This document shows positions 8,764 to 18,090 of a stretch of 64,000 nucleotides of DNA, one piece after another. The DNA comes from Poriferisodalis sp963663635 (GTDB lineage Bacteria > Actinomycetota > Acidimicrobiia > Acidimicrobiales > Poriferisodalaceae). Position numbers and translations under genes: made by a program. The stretch is from NCBI GenBank assembly GCA_963663635.2, contig CAXXMY010000023.1, positions 62,001-126,000 on the forward strand, written 5' to 3'. The notes beneath the pieces are model-generated. The model did not search any database. It saw only the letters and a program-made list of their open reading frames with translations, and was not told the origin of the DNA. Every line of letters begins with the position of its first letter. Positions within the stretch are counted from its first letter, which is position 1.

Positions 8764-10014
8764 TCAGATCGGCAGGTTGCCGGTGGCCGCGGCGGTGCTG
8801 TTGGTGTCGCTGTACGCGGCGATTGTGCGCTGGGCGATGCGCATCTGGTGGACTTCGTCGGCTCCATCGGCGAAGCGGGCCCAGCGGGCGTGCTGGTACA
8901 TGTGCGCGAGCGGCGTGTCGGTGGAATAGCCGAGCGCCCCGTGCACCTGGATCGACCGGTCGATGACCCGACCCAGCATGTTCGCCACGAAGTGCTTCGC
9001 CATCGAGACTTCGGCTTTGAAGTCGTCGCCGTGCCCGGCCTGTGCGCGGTCGACCTTGTAGGCCGCGTGCAGCACCATGAGCTTCGCTTGATACAGCTCC
9101 ACGGTGCTGTCGGGGACCATCCACTGGATGCCTTGTTTCTCTGCAAGCAGCGAGCCGTGGGCGTACCGGTTGAGCGATCGGTCGACCATCATGTCGAGCG
9201 CGGTCTGGGCCTGGGCGATCCAGCGCATGCAGTGCGCCAGCCGCGCCGGCCCCAGCCGGTACTGGCCCAGCAGATGGCCTTGGCCGCGGCCGCCCAGCAT
9301 CTGGCCCGCCCCGACACGCAAGTCCTCAATGCGGATCTCGCTGTGACCGGTGGAGCCGTGCATGGTCTCGATCTGTCGAACCTCGGTCCACCCGTCGGCC
9401 GGCAGGTCGACGATGAACGCAGAGTTCGCCGCTTGCGGGATGTCCGGGTTGTCCTCGGTGCGGGCGATGAGGATCGCAAACTTCGAACGGTGGGCATTCG
9501 AGATGAACCACTTGTGCCCGTTCAGCACCCACTCGTCACCGTCTGGATAGCCACGGGACTCGATGAGCGTCGGATCTGAACCGGCTACCTCGGGCTCGGT
9601 CATGGCGAAGCACGACTCGGCTCGGCCCTCGCACAGCGGTGCCAGGTAGCGCTGCTTCTGGTCGTCAGTGCCCCAGTGCAGCAACGTGTGCATGTTGCCC
9701 TCGTTGGGGGCTTGGCAGTTCAGCACCCACGAGCCGAAGCGGGTCTTGGCAGCTTCAGCCTGCACCATCGCCATCTCGACATGGCCGAGGCCCATGCCGC
9801 CCCACTCGGTGGGCATATGCGGCAGCCACAGGTTTTCTTCGCGGGCGCGCTTGCGCATGCCCAGCAGGGCCGTGACGTACGCATTCCGGTCGGTTTCCTC
9901 GAGCCGCTCTGCGTCGATGCGGCCTTCGACGGGCCGCACCTCGGCATCGACGAAGTCAGCGATGCGGGCACGCAGCTCTTCCAGTTCGGGACTCAGGCTG
10001 AAGTCGATGGCCAT
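8764..10014 (-). CDS. acyl-CoA dehydrogenase
   Basis: This 416-residue flavoprotein has the standard three-part acyl-CoA dehydrogenase build. The N-terminal helical domain begins DFSLSPELEELRARIADFV. The FAD-binding signature CFAMTEPEVAGSDPT is near residues 135-149 and HKWFISNA lies in the beta domain. The C-terminal helical part includes HGALGYSTDTPLAHMY and EVHQMRIAQRTI. It resembles the ACAD10/11-like group. It would oxidise an acyl-CoA and pass electrons to ETF. It probably shares a transcript with the nitroreductase gene upstream and the TauE-like gene downstream. Confidence 0.9.
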   Translation of the reverse strand: MAIDFSLSPELEELRARIADFVDAEVRPVEGRIDAERLEETDRNAYVTALLGMRKRAREENLWLPHMPTEWGGMGLGHVEMAMVQAEAAKTRFGSWVLNCQAPNEGNMHTLLHWGTDDQKQRYLAPLCEGRAESCFAMTEPEVAGSDPTLIESRGYPDGDEWVLNGHKWFISNAHRSKFAILIARTEDNPDIPQAANSAFIVDLPADGWTEVRQIETMHGSTGHSEIRIEDLRVGAGQMLGGRGQGHLLGQYRLGPARLAHCMRWIAQAQTALDMMVDRSLNRYAHGSLLAEKQGIQWMVPDSTVELYQAKLMVLHAAYKVDRAQAGHGDDFKAEVSMAKHFVANMLGRVIDRSIQVHGALGYSTDTPLAHMYQHARWARFADGADEVHQMRIAQRTIAAYSDTNSTAAATGNLPI

Positions 10015-10092
10015 CGGTGCGTCCTCCCCGTGATGGCGTGGCGCCGGTTCCGGCTCGAAGGCTGCGGTGCAAGCAGCCCCTCCGTGTCGGCG

Positions 10093-10767
10093 CTAGAGCG
10101 TGAAGGCCTCGCCGTCGCCGCGCTCACGAACGACGAATTCCTCGACGGGCTTGCGGCTGAGCTTGGTGAGCTGCTTGGTCGGCTTGCCGAGCGGAAGCAG
10201 ACCGCACACCGCTTCCCAGTCCTCGAGGCCGAGGAACTCTTTGGCCTCGGGCTCGGACGCAGACAGCAGCGTGGTCATCGCGCCGCCGAGACCCTCGTTG
10301 CGGGCACTGAGCAGGATGTTCCACGCAAACGGGTAGATCGAGGCACCGCTCACAACACCGACGCGGTCGAGTTCTTTGTCGATGGAAGCAACCACGCGCA
10401 GGTCCACGACCACCACAAGCACCACCGGCACTTGGTCCATGTGCCGGAACATGGGCAGCGGGAACTTGTGCGATTCGTCGATCATCGCTTCGGCGATGTT
10501 CACCGATGAGGGGGTGTAGCTCTGCCAGTAGACCTCGCCGGCCTTCACTTGGGCGGCTGCGACGCGCATCGCCGGGTAGCACAGCTCGCCCAGGCGCTTC
10601 TTGCGTGCGGGGTCGCGCACCACGATGACCTTCCAGCCTTGGCGGTTGCCGCCGCTGGCCGCGAAGCGGGCGTTGTCGAAGATGCGGTACAGCACTTCGT
10701 CGGTGACTTCGTCGTCGGTGAATTGCCGAGCGGCGAAGGTGGTGCGCATGACGTCGTAAATCTCCAT
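10093..10767 (-). CDS. nitroreductase-family FMN protein
   Basis: This 224-residue protein begins MEIYDVMRTTFAARQFTDDE, the classical nitroreductase N-terminus, with RQFTDDEVTDEVL and SGGNRQGWKVIVV binding FMN. GASIYPFAWNILLSARNEGLGG matches the dimer-interface helix region. It would reduce nitro compounds, quinones or similar acceptors with NAD(P)H. The frame is open far upstream to 12162, but that part lies opposite the carboxylase gene and is not family-like, so the ATG at 10765-10767 is chosen. A 14-bp tandem repeat lies directly upstream. Confidence 0.85.
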   Translation of the reverse strand: MEIYDVMRTTFAARQFTDDEVTDEVLYRIFDNARFAASGGNRQGWKVIVVRDPARKKRLGELCYPAMRVAAAQVKAGEVYWQSYTPSSVNIAEAMIDESHKFPLPMFRHMDQVPVVLVVVVDLRVVASIDKELDRVGVVSGASIYPFAWNILLSARNEGLGGAMTTLLSASEPEAKEFLGLEDWEAVCGLLPLGKPTKQLTKLSRKPVEEFVVRERGDGEAFTL

Positions 10768-10789
10768 CGCGTCAGTCTCGCATCGTGGG

Positions 10790-10852
10790 GTGCGACTCGT
10801 GCTGTGCGACTCGTGCTGTGCGACTCGTGCTGTGCGACTCGTGCTGTGCGAC
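10790..10852. repeat. 14-bp tandem repeat, about 4.5 copies
   Basis: The unit GTGCGACTCGTGCT is repeated perfectly four times, followed by half a unit. It sits between the divergent starts of the nitroreductase (10767) and the carboxylase (10936), so it lies in their shared promoter region. The period is not a multiple of three and no gene runs through it. Confidence 0.95.
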
Positions 10853-10935
10853 CACCCGGTTCCTGTGCGCCGACGCCCAACAGCGGCCACAATCGCCACA
10901 CCGACAGCGCGCACGGCGCTGAGCCAGGGGGAATC

Positions 10936-13900
10936 GTGACGTTGAACCGCGTCCTCATTGCCAACCGCGGCGAGATCGCCATCCGGATCGCCAAGGCCGC
11001 TGACGCGCTGGGAATGGAGTCGGTCGCCGTCTACGCGCCCGTAGACGAGCGATCGCTGCACCTGGTGGCCGCGACAGCTGCGGCTGTGCTGCCCGATGGC
11101 GATCCGGTTGCGGCCTACCTGAACATGCACGCATTGCTGGAGATCGCCCGCAAGCACGAATGCGACTGCGTGCATCCCGGCTACGGCTTCCTGGCCGAGA
11201 ACGCAAAGTTTGCGCGTCTGTGCGCCGATGCGGGCCTCACATTTGTGGGTCCGCGGGCCGAGACCATCGAGCTGTTCGGCGACAAGGTGCGGGCACGGCG
11301 GCTCGCTCAATCGTTGGGGATCAGCGTGATCCCGGGGTCCGACGATTCGATCCCCGATGCAGCGGCGGCGCAAGCCTTGGCGACCGACATCGGATTGCCG
11401 GTGATGCTCAAGGCCGCTGCGGGCGGCGGCGGCCGGGGTATGCGCGCCGTCGAGTTCGTCGGCGACGTTGCCGACGCCTTCGAACGCTGCGCCAGCGAGG
11501 CCGCGGCCGCATTCGGTGACGGCTCTGTTTTTATGGAGCGGCTGGTATCCCGACCGCGCCATATCGAGGTGCAAGTGCTGGCAGACGCGGCGGGCAACAC
11601 GGTGCACCTGTTCGAGCGCGACTGCTCGGTGCAGCAGCGACACCAAAAGGTCGTCGAGATCGCTCCCGCGCCGGCGCTCGATGCTGCGGTCCGGTCCGCC
11701 ATGCTGCGCGACGCAGTGCAGCTGGCCTCTGCGGTGGGCTATCTGAATGCGGGGACGGTCGAATTCCTCGTGGCGCCCGAGTCCGGTGAGCACTTCTTCA
11801 TCGAATGCAACCCTCGAATCCAGGTGGAGCACACGGTCACTGAGCAGGTCACGGGCATCGACTTGGTGGAAGCGCAATTCCAACTGACAGCCGGAGCCAC
11901 GCTGGCCTCGCTGGGCATCGGCAGTCAGGACGATGTGACGGTGCGGGGAAGCTCGGTGCAGGCACGAGTCGTGGCCACCGGCGGAGGAGCGATCAGCGGC
12001 TACAAGGAGCCGTCGGGCGCAGGCATTCGGGTGGACGCCGCGGGCTACCCGGGCTACGCACCTGCGAGCCAGTTCGACCCGCTGCTGGCCAAGGTTGTCG
12101 GCACGGCGGGCACGTACGCGGGGGCGCTGGCCCGTACGTCCCGTGCGCTCGAGGACTTCCACATCACGGGCCTGCCGACGAATCTCGACCAGCTGCGGTC
12201 AATCCTCGAACACGAGGCGGTGCGCATCGGCGACGCTCGCACCACGCTGTTGTCGGAGATGCCGGTAGTTGCGCTTCCCGCAACGCCCGCCTCCCCGAAT
12301 GGCGCTGTCGGCGCGGCGCCGCCGAGCCTGATGTCGCTTCTGGAGCCGGCCGGGACGCTCACGGATGCGGCGCCCCCGGCGGCGTCGACGTGGCCGCAGC
12401 TGGAGCCTGCCGAGGGCGAGCTTGCGGTGTGCAGCCCGATGCCCGCGAGCGTCGTCGAAGTGCTGGTTGAACCGGGTGACGCGGTGTCCGCAGGTCAGAC
12501 GATGGTGATCGTCACGGCAATGAAGATGGAGACCGAGGTCACCGCTCCGATGGCGGGGACCATCACGGCGATGCAGCCGCTCGGTCCCGGCGATCAGCTG
12601 AGTCCGAGCGACGTGATCGCTGTGATCGGGCCGTCGGCGGACGGGGCGGCCGCTACCGCAGACGCCGCTCCAGACGCTGGCTGGCAGCCGTTGCTGGACG
12701 AGGTGCGCACGCTTCGGGGACTCGCCGACGCTCGCCTCGGCCCGGACTCGACCGAGCCGGGTGTCGTGCGTCAGCGCAACCGGGGCAAGCTGCACTGCCG
12801 CGAGCGGATCGAGCTGCTGCTCGACGAGGGGTCGTTCCGCGAGGTTGGCAGCCTGGCGGGCTTCGCCTCCTACGACGAATTCGGCGATGTGGCGGCGTTC
12901 ACGCCCGCGAACCACGTGGGCGGCACCGGCACGATCGAGGGCCGCCGCGCCATCGTGTGCGCTGACGACTTCACGTCGCGCGGCGGGCATGCCGACGGCG
13001 CCATCGGTGCCAAGAGCTTCTACCTGGACCTGCTGTCAATGCAGCTGGGTGTGCCGTCAATCCGACTGTTGGACGGTTCGTCGGGCGGCGGCAGCGTGGC
13101 GTCGATGGTCCCCGAGCAGCGCAAAGACGGCGAGAGTTCGGCCAAGGAGAGCTCGGGCGCCATCACGGCGGGCCGACCTCGTGTGACTGGCGGCGGCGGT
13201 TCGTTCCTTCCGTCGCACCTCGGCAGCACCGAGTACGCCGAGCAGTTGGCGACCGTGCCGGTCGTGAACATGCTGCTTGGCAGCGTGGTCGGCATCGGTG
13301 CGGCGAAGGCCGTGCTGGGCCACTTCGCCGTCATGGTGCGCGACATCTCGCAGCTGTTCGTGGCCGGCCCGCCGGTAGTGAGCCACGCCATGGGGTACGA
13401 CATCTCCAAAGAAGACCTCGGCGACTGGCGCATCCACTGCACGAACGGCTCGGTCGACAACCTGGCCAACACCGAGATCGAAGCTGCCGAGATGGTGCGG
13501 CAGTTCCTTTCGTACCTGCCGTCGTCGGTGTATGAGACGCCGACGGTGCTGGCGCCCGACCCCGATGACCCTCCCGACCGCCGCGACGACGAGTTGCTGA
13601 CGTTGGTCCCACGCAAACGCACGACGACGTTCGACATCCGTTGGGGCATCGATCTGATCGTCGACGCAGGCTCGTTCTTCGAGATCGGCTCGCTGTGGGG
13701 CACTGATCAGGTGGTCGGCTTCGCCCGGATGCATGGCCACCCGGTGGGTGTGCTGGCGTCGGACAGCCGTCACGTCAACGGCGGTGCGCTCACCGCCGAC
13801 GGCTGCGACAAGCTGACCCGCCACATCGACCTGTGCGATCTCTTCCACATGCCGATCCTGAACCTGTGTGACAACCCCGGATTCGCAGTTGGGGTTGAAC

Positions 13901-14340
13901 ACGAGATCGCCGGGACGATCCGCAAGGGCGCCACCTGGATGACGGCGTTCGCGCAGGCCAGCGTGCCGATCTTCACCGTGCTGATGCGACGCAGCTTCGG
14001 TGTGGCCGGCAACAACTACGCCACGCCTCGCCGACAGCACAGCGCTCGGGTTGTGTGGCCTGCCGCGGACGTCGGCGGCATCCCGCCCGAGGGCGGCATC
14101 GAGGCTGCCTACAAACGGCAGCTCGCCGAGGCCGAGGACCCGGTGGCACTGCGGGCCGAACTGGAGGCGCGCATCGAAACAGCACGAGGCCCGATCGGGC
14201 CGCTGAACCGCTTCCAGATCGAGGAGATGATCGACCCCCGCGACACTCGACGCCTCATCTGCGAGTGGATCGAGGGCGCCTACCGAGTGGCTAGCCGCCC
14301 GGCTCAGCTAGTGGCCCGCCCCATCGCCTTCCGCCCCTGA
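10936..14340 (+). CDS. single-chain biotin-dependent acyl-CoA carboxylase
   Basis: This 1134-residue protein fuses all parts of an acyl-CoA carboxylase. Residues 1-450 form a biotin carboxylase (VLIANRGEIAIRI at the start, glycine-rich ATP-grasp loop near 160, FIECNPRIQVEHTVTE). Next comes a biotin-carrier domain with Lys530 in TAMKMET. Residues from about 590 form a carboxyltransferase with both beta-like (SYDEFGDVAAFTPANHVGGTG) and alpha-like (LNLCDNPGFAVG) halves. It would carboxylate an acyl-CoA such as acetyl-, propionyl- or a longer-chain substrate. AGGGGGA five bases before the GTG at 10936 supports the start. Most actinobacterial enzymes split these domains over separate subunits. Confidence 0.92.
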   Translation: MTLNRVLIANRGEIAIRIAKAADALGMESVAVYAPVDERSLHLVAATAAAVLPDGDPVAAYLNMHALLEIARKHECDCVHPGYGFLAENAKFARLCADAGLTFVGPRAETIELFGDKVRARRLAQSLGISVIPGSDDSIPDAAAAQALATDIGLPVMLKAAAGGGGRGMRAVEFVGDVADAFERCASEAAAAFGDGSVFMERLVSRPRHIEVQVLADAAGNTVHLFERDCSVQQRHQKVVEIAPAPALDAAVRSAMLRDAVQLASAVGYLNAGTVEFLVAPESGEHFFIECNPRIQVEHTVTEQVTGIDLVEAQFQLTAGATLASLGIGSQDDVTVRGSSVQARVVATGGGAISGYKEPSGAGIRVDAAGYPGYAPASQFDPLLAKVVGTAGTYAGALARTSRALEDFHITGLPTNLDQLRSILEHEAVRIGDARTTLLSEMPVVALPATPASPNGAVGAAPPSLMSLLEPAGTLTDAAPPAASTWPQLEPAEGELAVCSPMPASVVEVLVEPGDAVSAGQTMVIVTAMKMETEVTAPMAGTITAMQPLGPGDQLSPSDVIAVIGPSADGAAATADAAPDAGWQPLLDEVRTLRGLADARLGPDSTEPGVVRQRNRGKLHCRERIELLLDEGSFREVGSLAGFASYDEFGDVAAFTPANHVGGTGTIEGRRAIVCADDFTSRGGHADGAIGAKSFYLDLLSMQLGVPSIRLLDGSSGGGSVASMVPEQRKDGESSAKESSGAITAGRPRVTGGGGSFLPSHLGSTEYAEQLATVPVVNMLLGSVVGIGAAKAVLGHFAVMVRDISQLFVAGPPVVSHAMGYDISKEDLGDWRIHCTNGSVDNLANTEIEAAEMVRQFLSYLPSSVYETPTVLAPDPDDPPDRRDDELLTLVPRKRTTTFDIRWGIDLIVDAGSFFEIGSLWGTDQVVGFARMHGHPVGVLASDSRHVNGGALTADGCDKLTRHIDLCDLFHMPILNLCDNPGFAVGVEHEIAGTIRKGATWMTAFAQASVPIFTVLMRRSFGVAGNNYATPRRQHSARVVWPAADVGGIPPEGGIEAAYKRQLAEAEDPVALRAELEARIETARGPIGPLNRFQIEEMIDPRDTRRLICEWIEGAYRVASRPAQLVARPIAFRP

Positions 14341-14367
14341 CGCAGTGAGCGAGCCGGCGGAGCGATA

Positions 14368-15867
14368 TCAGACCGGCTCGACGGCCCAGACGTCGGGGGA
14401 GGTGCGGTGGCGTATTTGTTCGACGTCGTCGAGTTCGGGCATTCCATCGAGGCTGCCGTTTGCGCCGTTGCCGTTTGCCCCGCTGCCGACGAACGCTGGC
14501 TCACGCACGCCTCTTGGGCGATCGCGCATGATCGCCAGCGTCGGTGCTGGAGTCGGGGTCAAGGACCGAGGTCGCACCGGCGGCGCCCACACAGGTTCAG
14601 GCGGCGGAGTCTCCAGGTAATCGCGGGCCGGTTTGCCGCCGAAGCTGTAGATGAACAAGCCGACTGCGCCCACCACAGCGAGAGCGATGTACGCCACGCG
14701 GTAGTCGTAGATGTCCTCCAAAATTCCGGTCAGCAACGGCCCGCCGCCCACTCCGACGATCATCAGAAGCGACCCCAGGCCGTAGATGCGAGGGTATTCG
14801 CGTACGCCGAACGCGTCGATGAGGATCAGCGGGTGCAGCATGAGCAAGTTGCCCATGGCGCTGCCCAGAATGAGGGTGCCGACGAAAACCTCCGGCTTGG
14901 TGTCAGCGTTGCTGAGCATGTACAGACCTACGAGCTGTACGCAGATGAGAAATGTCGCTAGCGAACGCAGCGGAATCTTGATGGCTGCCATGCCGCCCAG
15001 CAAGCGGGCGACCACGCTCGTCACCGCCAACGAGGTCAGCGCGCCGCCTGCGGCTGCGGCTGACAGTCGGTTCTCCGTCAGATTGAAAATGTGCTGGATC
15101 GCACCGACCTGGCTGCCCATGATCAGCACGAATCCCAGAGACACGAAGATGAAGAACCGTGTGCGGATGGCTTCGCGGAACGGAGTGCCAGGCATTTTGG
15201 GCGGCGGCTCGGTGCCGGAAGCGTTCTGCACGGCGGGTACGCCGTCAGCCCGCAGACCAAGTTTCTCCGGCGAGTCGCGCACAAAGAGCCAAGTGACCGC
15301 CAACACCGATGTGAAGAACATGATTGCGAACGGCAGCGCCCATTTCTCCAAAGATTCCCGGTTGACGAGGGCCGCGAGCAGCTGGGAACTCAGCACACCG
15401 CCGACCGACAGTCCCGTCGAGGCGATCGCGAGTGCCACCGAGCGGCGGCGGTGGAACCAGCGTGTCACCACGGTTGTGGTGGGCACCAAACCGTTCAGCG
15501 CGAACCCCGCGCCGAAGATTGGCATCACCACGAGGAGCTGCCATTCGGCGCGTACCTGGCCCAGCAATGCCAAGCCGATAGCGGCGACGACGGTGCCGAC
15601 CGTCATTACCCAACGCACGTCGAATCGGTGGATGAGTCCGCCGGTGTAGTAACCGCAGATGCCCGAGGCGACAAAGAAAATCGTCACCCCCGCGCTGGCC
15701 CATCCGTTGGCGAAGCCCTGTTCGTCGATGAGCGCGTTCAGGAAGACGCCTTGGGAATAGAAGGCGAACCCTGACGTCAGCGTCATCACCAGGAAGACGC
15801 CGGTCAGGACGACCCAACCTCGAATGAACGGCTCGCTGCGCGGAGAATCGGCGAGCGGGGCATTCAT
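14368..15867 (-). CDS. MFS transporter (monocarboxylate / oxalate-formate antiporter-like)
   Basis: This 499-residue protein has about twelve hydrophobic spans from residue 15 to 410, with the MFS loop between spans 2 and 3 (GGLIHRFDVRWVMTVG). It most resembles the OFA/monocarboxylate carrier group, which moves small organic acids. The last 80 residues are Pro-, Gly- and Asn-rich and probably a disordered cytoplasmic tail. It is convergent with the carboxylase gene (27 bp apart) and divergent from the esterase lipoprotein. The substrate is not assigned. Confidence 0.82.
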   Translation of the reverse strand: MNAPLADSPRSEPFIRGWVVLTGVFLVMTLTSGFAFYSQGVFLNALIDEQGFANGWASAGVTIFFVASGICGYYTGGLIHRFDVRWVMTVGTVVAAIGLALLGQVRAEWQLLVVMPIFGAGFALNGLVPTTTVVTRWFHRRRSVALAIASTGLSVGGVLSSQLLAALVNRESLEKWALPFAIMFFTSVLAVTWLFVRDSPEKLGLRADGVPAVQNASGTEPPPKMPGTPFREAIRTRFFIFVSLGFVLIMGSQVGAIQHIFNLTENRLSAAAAGGALTSLAVTSVVARLLGGMAAIKIPLRSLATFLICVQLVGLYMLSNADTKPEVFVGTLILGSAMGNLLMLHPLILIDAFGVREYPRIYGLGSLLMIVGVGGGPLLTGILEDIYDYRVAYIALAVVGAVGLFIYSFGGKPARDYLETPPPEPVWAPPVRPRSLTPTPAPTLAIMRDRPRGVREPAFVGSGANGNGANGSLDGMPELDDVEQIRHRTSPDVWAVEPV

Positions 15868-15928
15868 TGCGGGACAGCCTGCCAGCTAACTTGCCCGAAT
15901 GCGCTGCTGGGGCCGCTTGTGCTCTTCA

Positions 15929-16975
15929 ATGCGGCGGATGGTCACGATGGCCCCAGCAGTCGTGTTGATGGCGTCAGCATGCGGCTCTGCCGACGATGCT
16001 GTGGCGGAGGCCTTGCCGGATCGCACGGGGGCGCCGCCAACCGCCCAGGGCTTGGCCGAAGCGTGCTCGCCGGACGGGGCATCGGGACTGGCCAGCAGCA
16101 TCACTGACGTACTGGAGTCCGGAGGCAACTCCTACTCCTATCTGCTGTACGTACCAGGCGGGACATCCGCACCGATACCGCTGGTGCTGAACTTCCACGG
16201 CCTCGGGGGCAACGGCAGGGACCAGGCCAGATACAGCGAGTACCAGACGCTCGCGGCATCCGAGGGATTCGCTGCGGTGCATCCTTCGGGCCTGGCAGGG
16301 CGTGATTCGGGGGGCGTGCGGAACTGGGAGGAAAGTCGCGTCGGCAGTCCCGCACGTGACGATGTGCAATTCGTGTCCGATCTCATCGACCGGGTGGCAG
16401 CCCAGGCGTGCATTGACCTGTCCCGCGTCTATGCCACGGGATTCTCCAACGGCGGCTACTTCAGCGCCCACTTGGTGTGCGAGCTTGCTGATCGCATCGC
16501 CGCGGCCGTCTCGGTAGCGGGCATCAGCCATCCGGATGACTGCGATCCTTCACGCCCGGTCGCGCTCGCTGCAATCCATGGCACCGCCGATGACATCGTG
16601 CCCTTCGATGGCTCCGGCGAGTCGTTGTTGCTCGGTGATGGCAAGACGTCGTCGGGCATCTCTGCCGAGAAGGCGGCGCAGCTCCGCGACGCCTTCAGCC
16701 AGGTGATGCCGGACGAGCTGGCGGAATTCGCGGCCGATTTCAACTGTGCTGCTTGGCAGGACACCCGAATTGGCGACGAGGCAACCCTCACGCGCTACAC
16801 CGGCTGTGACGGAAGCGTCGAGCTGCGCTTCTACGCGGTCGCGGGCGGCGGTCACACCTGGCCGAGCTCACGGTTGGCAGTGGCCTACAACGCGTACGGG
16901 CAGTACGCGACGACCGACATCAGCGCAACCGCTGACGGCTGGGCGTTCATGAGCCAATATTCGCTCGACGATTGA
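15929..16975 (+). CDS. secreted esterase lipoprotein, PHB depolymerase / LpqC-like
   Basis: This 348-residue alpha/beta hydrolase carries a lipoprotein signal (MRRMVTMAPAVVLMASAC, lipobox ASAC), so it is probably anchored outside the membrane. The nucleophile is likely Ser173 in GFSNGGY, the acid lies in HGTADDIVPF, and the histidine in GGGHTWP. The oxyanion region is LNFHGLGGNG. This matches the polyhydroxybutyrate depolymerase / feruloyl-esterase-like group. An upstream ATG at 15899 would add ten residues; neither start has a clear ribosome binding site. Confidence 0.82.
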   Translation: MRRMVTMAPAVVLMASACGSADDAVAEALPDRTGAPPTAQGLAEACSPDGASGLASSITDVLESGGNSYSYLLYVPGGTSAPIPLVLNFHGLGGNGRDQARYSEYQTLAASEGFAAVHPSGLAGRDSGGVRNWEESRVGSPARDDVQFVSDLIDRVAAQACIDLSRVYATGFSNGGYFSAHLVCELADRIAAAVSVAGISHPDDCDPSRPVALAAIHGTADDIVPFDGSGESLLLGDGKTSSGISAEKAAQLRDAFSQVMPDELAEFAADFNCAAWQDTRIGDEATLTRYTGCDGSVELRFYAVAGGGHTWPSSRLAVAYNAYGQYATTDISATADGWAFMSQYSLDD

Positions 16976-17010
16976 GCCACCACGCTGCCCACAACGCAAG
17001 GAGCGATCAC

Positions 17011-18075
17011 ATGGAGATGATGAAGGCCGGCCGGATGCTCGACATCGGACGCATGGAGTGCGAGGAGATTCCCGTGCCGTCGCTGGGCGGGATGTCGTCG
17101 GACGAAGCTCCGTCGTCTCGGCCCGATGCGGCACTGGGCATGACTTCGGTGCGCCACGACGTGTTGGTGTGTTCGGAGATGGCCTCGATCTGCGGCAGCG
17201 ACCTGCACATGGTGATGATGGGCGCCGGGCTCGCGCACCGCACACCGTGCCCGCACGGCTTCCCGGGCCACGAGGGCATCGGCATGGTGGTGGAGAGCCG
17301 CACGCCGAGCCTGCCCGAGGGCACGCACGTGCTCACGTTTCCGAACCCGCCGGTGGGCGAGTGCTTCAACGCCTACCAGCGTGTCGGTGCCGGCTACTGC
17401 GTGCCGTTGCCGGAGAGCAGCCTGCCTCGCTCGCACATGCTCATGGCTCAGCAACTCGGCACGGTGATCTACGCCATGCGCCAGCACCCGCGTGACGTTG
17501 CCGGTGAGACCGTCGTAGTGATGGGGCAGGGCTCTGCTGGGCTGTTCTTCACGTACTTGCTCAAGCGGGCCGGAGCGGAGCGGGTCATTGTGTCGGACCT
17601 GTCAAAGACGCGGCTCGCAGTCGCAGAGGCGTACGGCGCCGACGAGTGTCTGAATGCGGCCGAACTGGGCAACGCCGGCGTCATCGAAGCGATCAAGGAC
17701 ATGACCGGCGGCCGCGGCGCCGACTATGTCGTCGAGGCGGTTGGGCGTTCGGACACGTTCCTCGATTCGGTCGAGATGGCGCGCATGGACGGTCAGCTGC
17801 TGTGGTTCGGCCTGCCGTCGACGGACGACAACATTCATGTTCGCTTCCAGAAGTTCTTCCGCAAGCGGCTCTCGGCTGCCAGCACCTACGGGGCGCAGGA
17901 CGAGCCCGGGTCGATGTCATTCCGCCAGGCACTGCGGCTCATCGCCTCCGGCGACCTTGATGTCTCGCCGCTGCTCAGCCACGTCTTCGACGTCAGCGAC
18001 ATTGGCGATGCCTTCCGGCTTGCCCACGAACCTCACGACGCCGGAGCTCTCAAGGTCTCCGTCCGCTTCAGCTGA
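17011..18075 (+). CDS. zinc-type alcohol dehydrogenase (MDR family)
   Basis: This 354-residue medium-chain dehydrogenase has the zinc-site motif ASICGSDLHM near residue 60 and GFPGHEGIGMV around residue 85. A nucleotide-binding loop VVMGQGSAGLFF follows near residue 170. AAGGAG eight bases before the ATG at 17011 fixes the start. It would oxidise or reduce an alcohol/aldehyde or polyol with NAD(P). It ends 15 bp from the convergent aminotransferase gene. The C-terminal half has the usual Rossmann signature SDLSKTRLAVAEAYGAD. Confidence 0.88.
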   Translation: MEMMKAGRMLDIGRMECEEIPVPSLGGMSSDEAPSSRPDAALGMTSVRHDVLVCSEMASICGSDLHMVMMGAGLAHRTPCPHGFPGHEGIGMVVESRTPSLPEGTHVLTFPNPPVGECFNAYQRVGAGYCVPLPESSLPRSHMLMAQQLGTVIYAMRQHPRDVAGETVVVMGQGSAGLFFTYLLKRAGAERVIVSDLSKTRLAVAEAYGADECLNAAELGNAGVIEAIKDMTGGRGADYVVEAVGRSDTFLDSVEMARMDGQLLWFGLPSTDDNIHVRFQKFFRKRLSAASTYGAQDEPGSMSFRQALRLIASGDLDVSPLLSHVFDVSDIGDAFRLAHEPHDAGALKVSVRFS

Positions 18076-18090
18076 CGGGTTGAGGCAGCG

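Noticed and set aside
10768..12162. Extension of the nitroreductase frame to a 689-residue protein.
   Set aside because: The extra part is antisense to the carboxylase gene, has skewed composition and no domain; the nitroreductase starts normally at 10767.
14351..14379. GAGCCGG/CCGGCTC inverted repeat between the carboxylase and MFS genes as a terminator.
   Set aside because: The arms are short, the loop is long, there is no T run, and it overlaps the MFS coding end.
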